Part shown: piece by piece, positions 62,330 to 64,000 of the stretch
Position numbering within the stretch: the first letter of the stretch is position 1
Layout: the number at the start of each line of letters is the position of its first letter
Source of the DNA: Cucumis sativus
Lineage: Eukaryota; Streptophyta; Magnoliopsida; Cucurbitales; Cucurbitaceae
Reading direction: 5' to 3'
NCBI RefSeq assembly: GCF_000004075.3
Contig: NC_026658.2
Span: 3,720,001 to 3,784,000, forward strand
Length of the DNA stretch: 64,000 nt
Program-made: the position numbers and the translations under genes
The notes under the pieces: generated by a model
Seen by the model: only the letters and a program-made list of their open reading frames with translations
What the model was told of the DNA's origin: nothing
Databases searched by the model: none

Positions 62330-64000
62330 CGAGAAGGGAAAAGATTATACTACAATATTCCAGATAGTGGAGAACTTAGACGTTAAGTAAACTGTAAAAT
62401 TGATGTAATGGGAATGAAAAAGAAAAATCGAATATCCTGGGAAGTGAGGTTCTCCAATTGAGAGGTTAAAACCTGTAATATCTGTGGCTGGTGTGGATTT
62501 GGGCGTTGTGGCGAAGTTTTAGCCAGTGCTTGGTCAGATTTATACCTTTTCAGACTTCTGGTGGAGAAGGAGAAGATGACAAACTTTTGTTTTTTTTCTT
62601 CTTGAAAGGGACCCCCCAAGAAAATGGAGATCTTCCTGCAAGTACTGAGTGCTTCTGAAGCCAGTTCCCTGCCCCTTCCATGTAGCGGAAAATTCGAGGG
62701 AAATTATAGTGAAGACGATACAGAGTGAGTTGCCGCGGCTAACTTTTTTCTTTTCGTCTGTTTCTTCAGCCATGGCCCTGTGGTTTAGAGGATTTTACGT
62801 ACTCCGGTAAAATAAATAATAATTATAGTTCAAACAACAACAATAATAATAATGCTTCTTACAACGTTTGGAATAGATAAAAATATTCATAACAATTCTC
62901 CAATTTTAAATTATCATAATAAGAAAAAAGGATGGAAAATTGACTAAAATAGACCTATTTGGGAGGAATGGATGACTTTTACAATTGAGTTCGAAAAAAA
63001 CTTTGAGTTTTAGTATAAATTGACGGTAGAAAATCAATTTCCCCCTTGATGAGAAGGGTGTGAAATTAAAAATTGGCGTTCTAGGTCAAGGGAAGAAAAT
63101 TTTCATTAAGGGCAAAGTTAACTTTTTGTTATCAATTTCTTCTTACAAAACTTTTTTCAAATTCAATTCTAAAATTCATTTACTCCTCCAAAATTGGCAA
63201 TTTTCCAAGAATGAGTTAACATTTTTTTAAAAAATGGTTATCATCTTTTAAACAAACTAAAATAACCTCTAATAAAAATTTGTGTGGTTTTTTAAATGAA
63301 AATAGAAAGAAGTTAAATAATTTTCTATATGAAAATTTATGATTGAAAAATATTAGGGAAGCCTAGTACTAATACACTAAAAAAAGACCTAATAGACTAA
63401 TATCAATATTAAGAAATTAAAACTTAGTTAAAGAAAGTATAAAGACATATCTAAAACTTTTTTTAAACTAAATTTATCTACATTTAGATTAATGTGACAT
63501 TAAATTGTTTTATATTTCTATTGAAGTTTTTAAATCTTGCATTTAATATCCTAATATTTATAAAACCTAAAACCATGAAAACTAGACCTAACCAAGGAAT
63601 TTTTTTTTAATATTTTTAAATATAACAAAAAGAATTGGAACTATTTACCAACAATACCAAAATCTATCAAATTCTTCTACTTAATTTTTTTTTTTTTTGC
63701 TATGTATAACAATTTCTCTATATTTAAACTCCTATAGCATCATTTCAAGCATGCAATTATATTTATCTAACTTAAACAACCGGCAAGACAAATGCAAGCT
63801 TCTCAATTCTATTAGATACAAATTTAGAGCATGTCTAAATTAATGTAATCTTCATTCATCAGAAGAAGGCTTTCACAAAAGCACCTTATATTATGATATA
63901 GTTTGTACTGTTCACTTGGATGTAGCCAATGAAATTTTGAGAAGCACAGAATCCTACAAAAGGGATCCCATTATTCAAGGCTTTCAAGAACTTGAATCAG
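62330..64000. other. Upstream region of the plastid hydrolase and distal intergenic DNA
   Basis: 62330-62780 is GC-richer and may hold leader or promoter sequence. A minus-strand ORF from the ATG at 62773 (M-A-E-E-T-D-E-K-K-K) ends at 62540 and has no recognised domain; an upstream ORF or a neighbouring first exon is possible. From 62800 to the window end I see only AT-rich DNA. Confidence 0.5.

Noticed and set aside
62540-62773. 77-residue minus-strand ORF upstream of the plastid hydrolase
   Set aside because: No domain and no splice link found to the hydrolase frame; mentioned only as a possible upstream ORF.

Overview
This window is nuclear DNA from a dicot plant. It is AT-rich, its genes are split by GT-AG introns, and its proteins read like close relatives of Arabidopsis families. 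Short dispersed repeats built on a 'tatagcaaa...gatagaatttgctat' theme and 'aacccaaccc' MITEs suggest a cucurbit, but that rests on remembered repeat style and was not tested by a search. I see no CRISPR array, operon or bacterial feature.

Layout. 0-9 kb: an alpha/beta hydrolase (57-1874, +), a zinc-finger homeodomain factor (4829-6261, +) and a secreted LEA-type protein (7174-8092, -) with ABA-response elements upstream. 9-18 kb: gene-poor DNA holding an old LTR-retrotransposon relic, a partial duplicate of the LEA gene that has become a pseudogene (14541-15071, -) and a ~1.1 kb long inverted repeat. 18.3-19.3 kb: an intronless polygalacturonase-inhibiting protein. 20.6-21.6 kb: three neighbouring insertions, namely a CACTA-like end, a fossil piece of organellar 23S rRNA, and a hAT-type MITE with a perfect 8-bp target duplication. 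24-27.4 kb: a PUB5-like U-box/ARM E3 ligase. 29.7-31.6 kb: spliceosomal SmD2. 33.7-35.6 kb: a TLP2-like Tubby F-box protein (-). 40.1-42.3 kb: a laccase. 42.8-44.8 kb: an RCC1-repeat protein, possibly mitochondrial (-). 45.9-47.7 kb: a Pin1-type prolyl isomerase. 50.9-52.0 kb: an intronless GDP-mannose 4,6-dehydratase. 52.8-57.7 kb: a putatively N-myristoylated coiled-coil protein that I read as a plant BORCS5 (BORC subunit 5) homologue (-), with a 3.2 kb intron carrying two LINE fragments in opposite orientation. 59.2-62.3 kb: a plastid-targeted alpha/beta hydrolase of the chlorophyll-dephytylase type (-).

The genes do not form one pathway. Their company is informative all the same: hydrolase, ZF-HD, LEA, TLP2 and PIN1At match a run I remember from Arabidopsis At2g18040-At2g18360, while the PUB5-like gene and the last hydrolase match At4g36550 and At4g36530. 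Those are two duplicated Arabidopsis blocks, so the window looks like one unfractionated ancestral segment. Exon coordinates were worked out by hand from splice sites and reading-frame continuity. Every multi-exon gene listed closes in frame.

The best candidates for under-described biology are the BORCS5-like gene, the in-frame basic stretch without an AUG upstream of PIN1, and the stress-gene duplicate that kept its promoter elements but lost its last exon.
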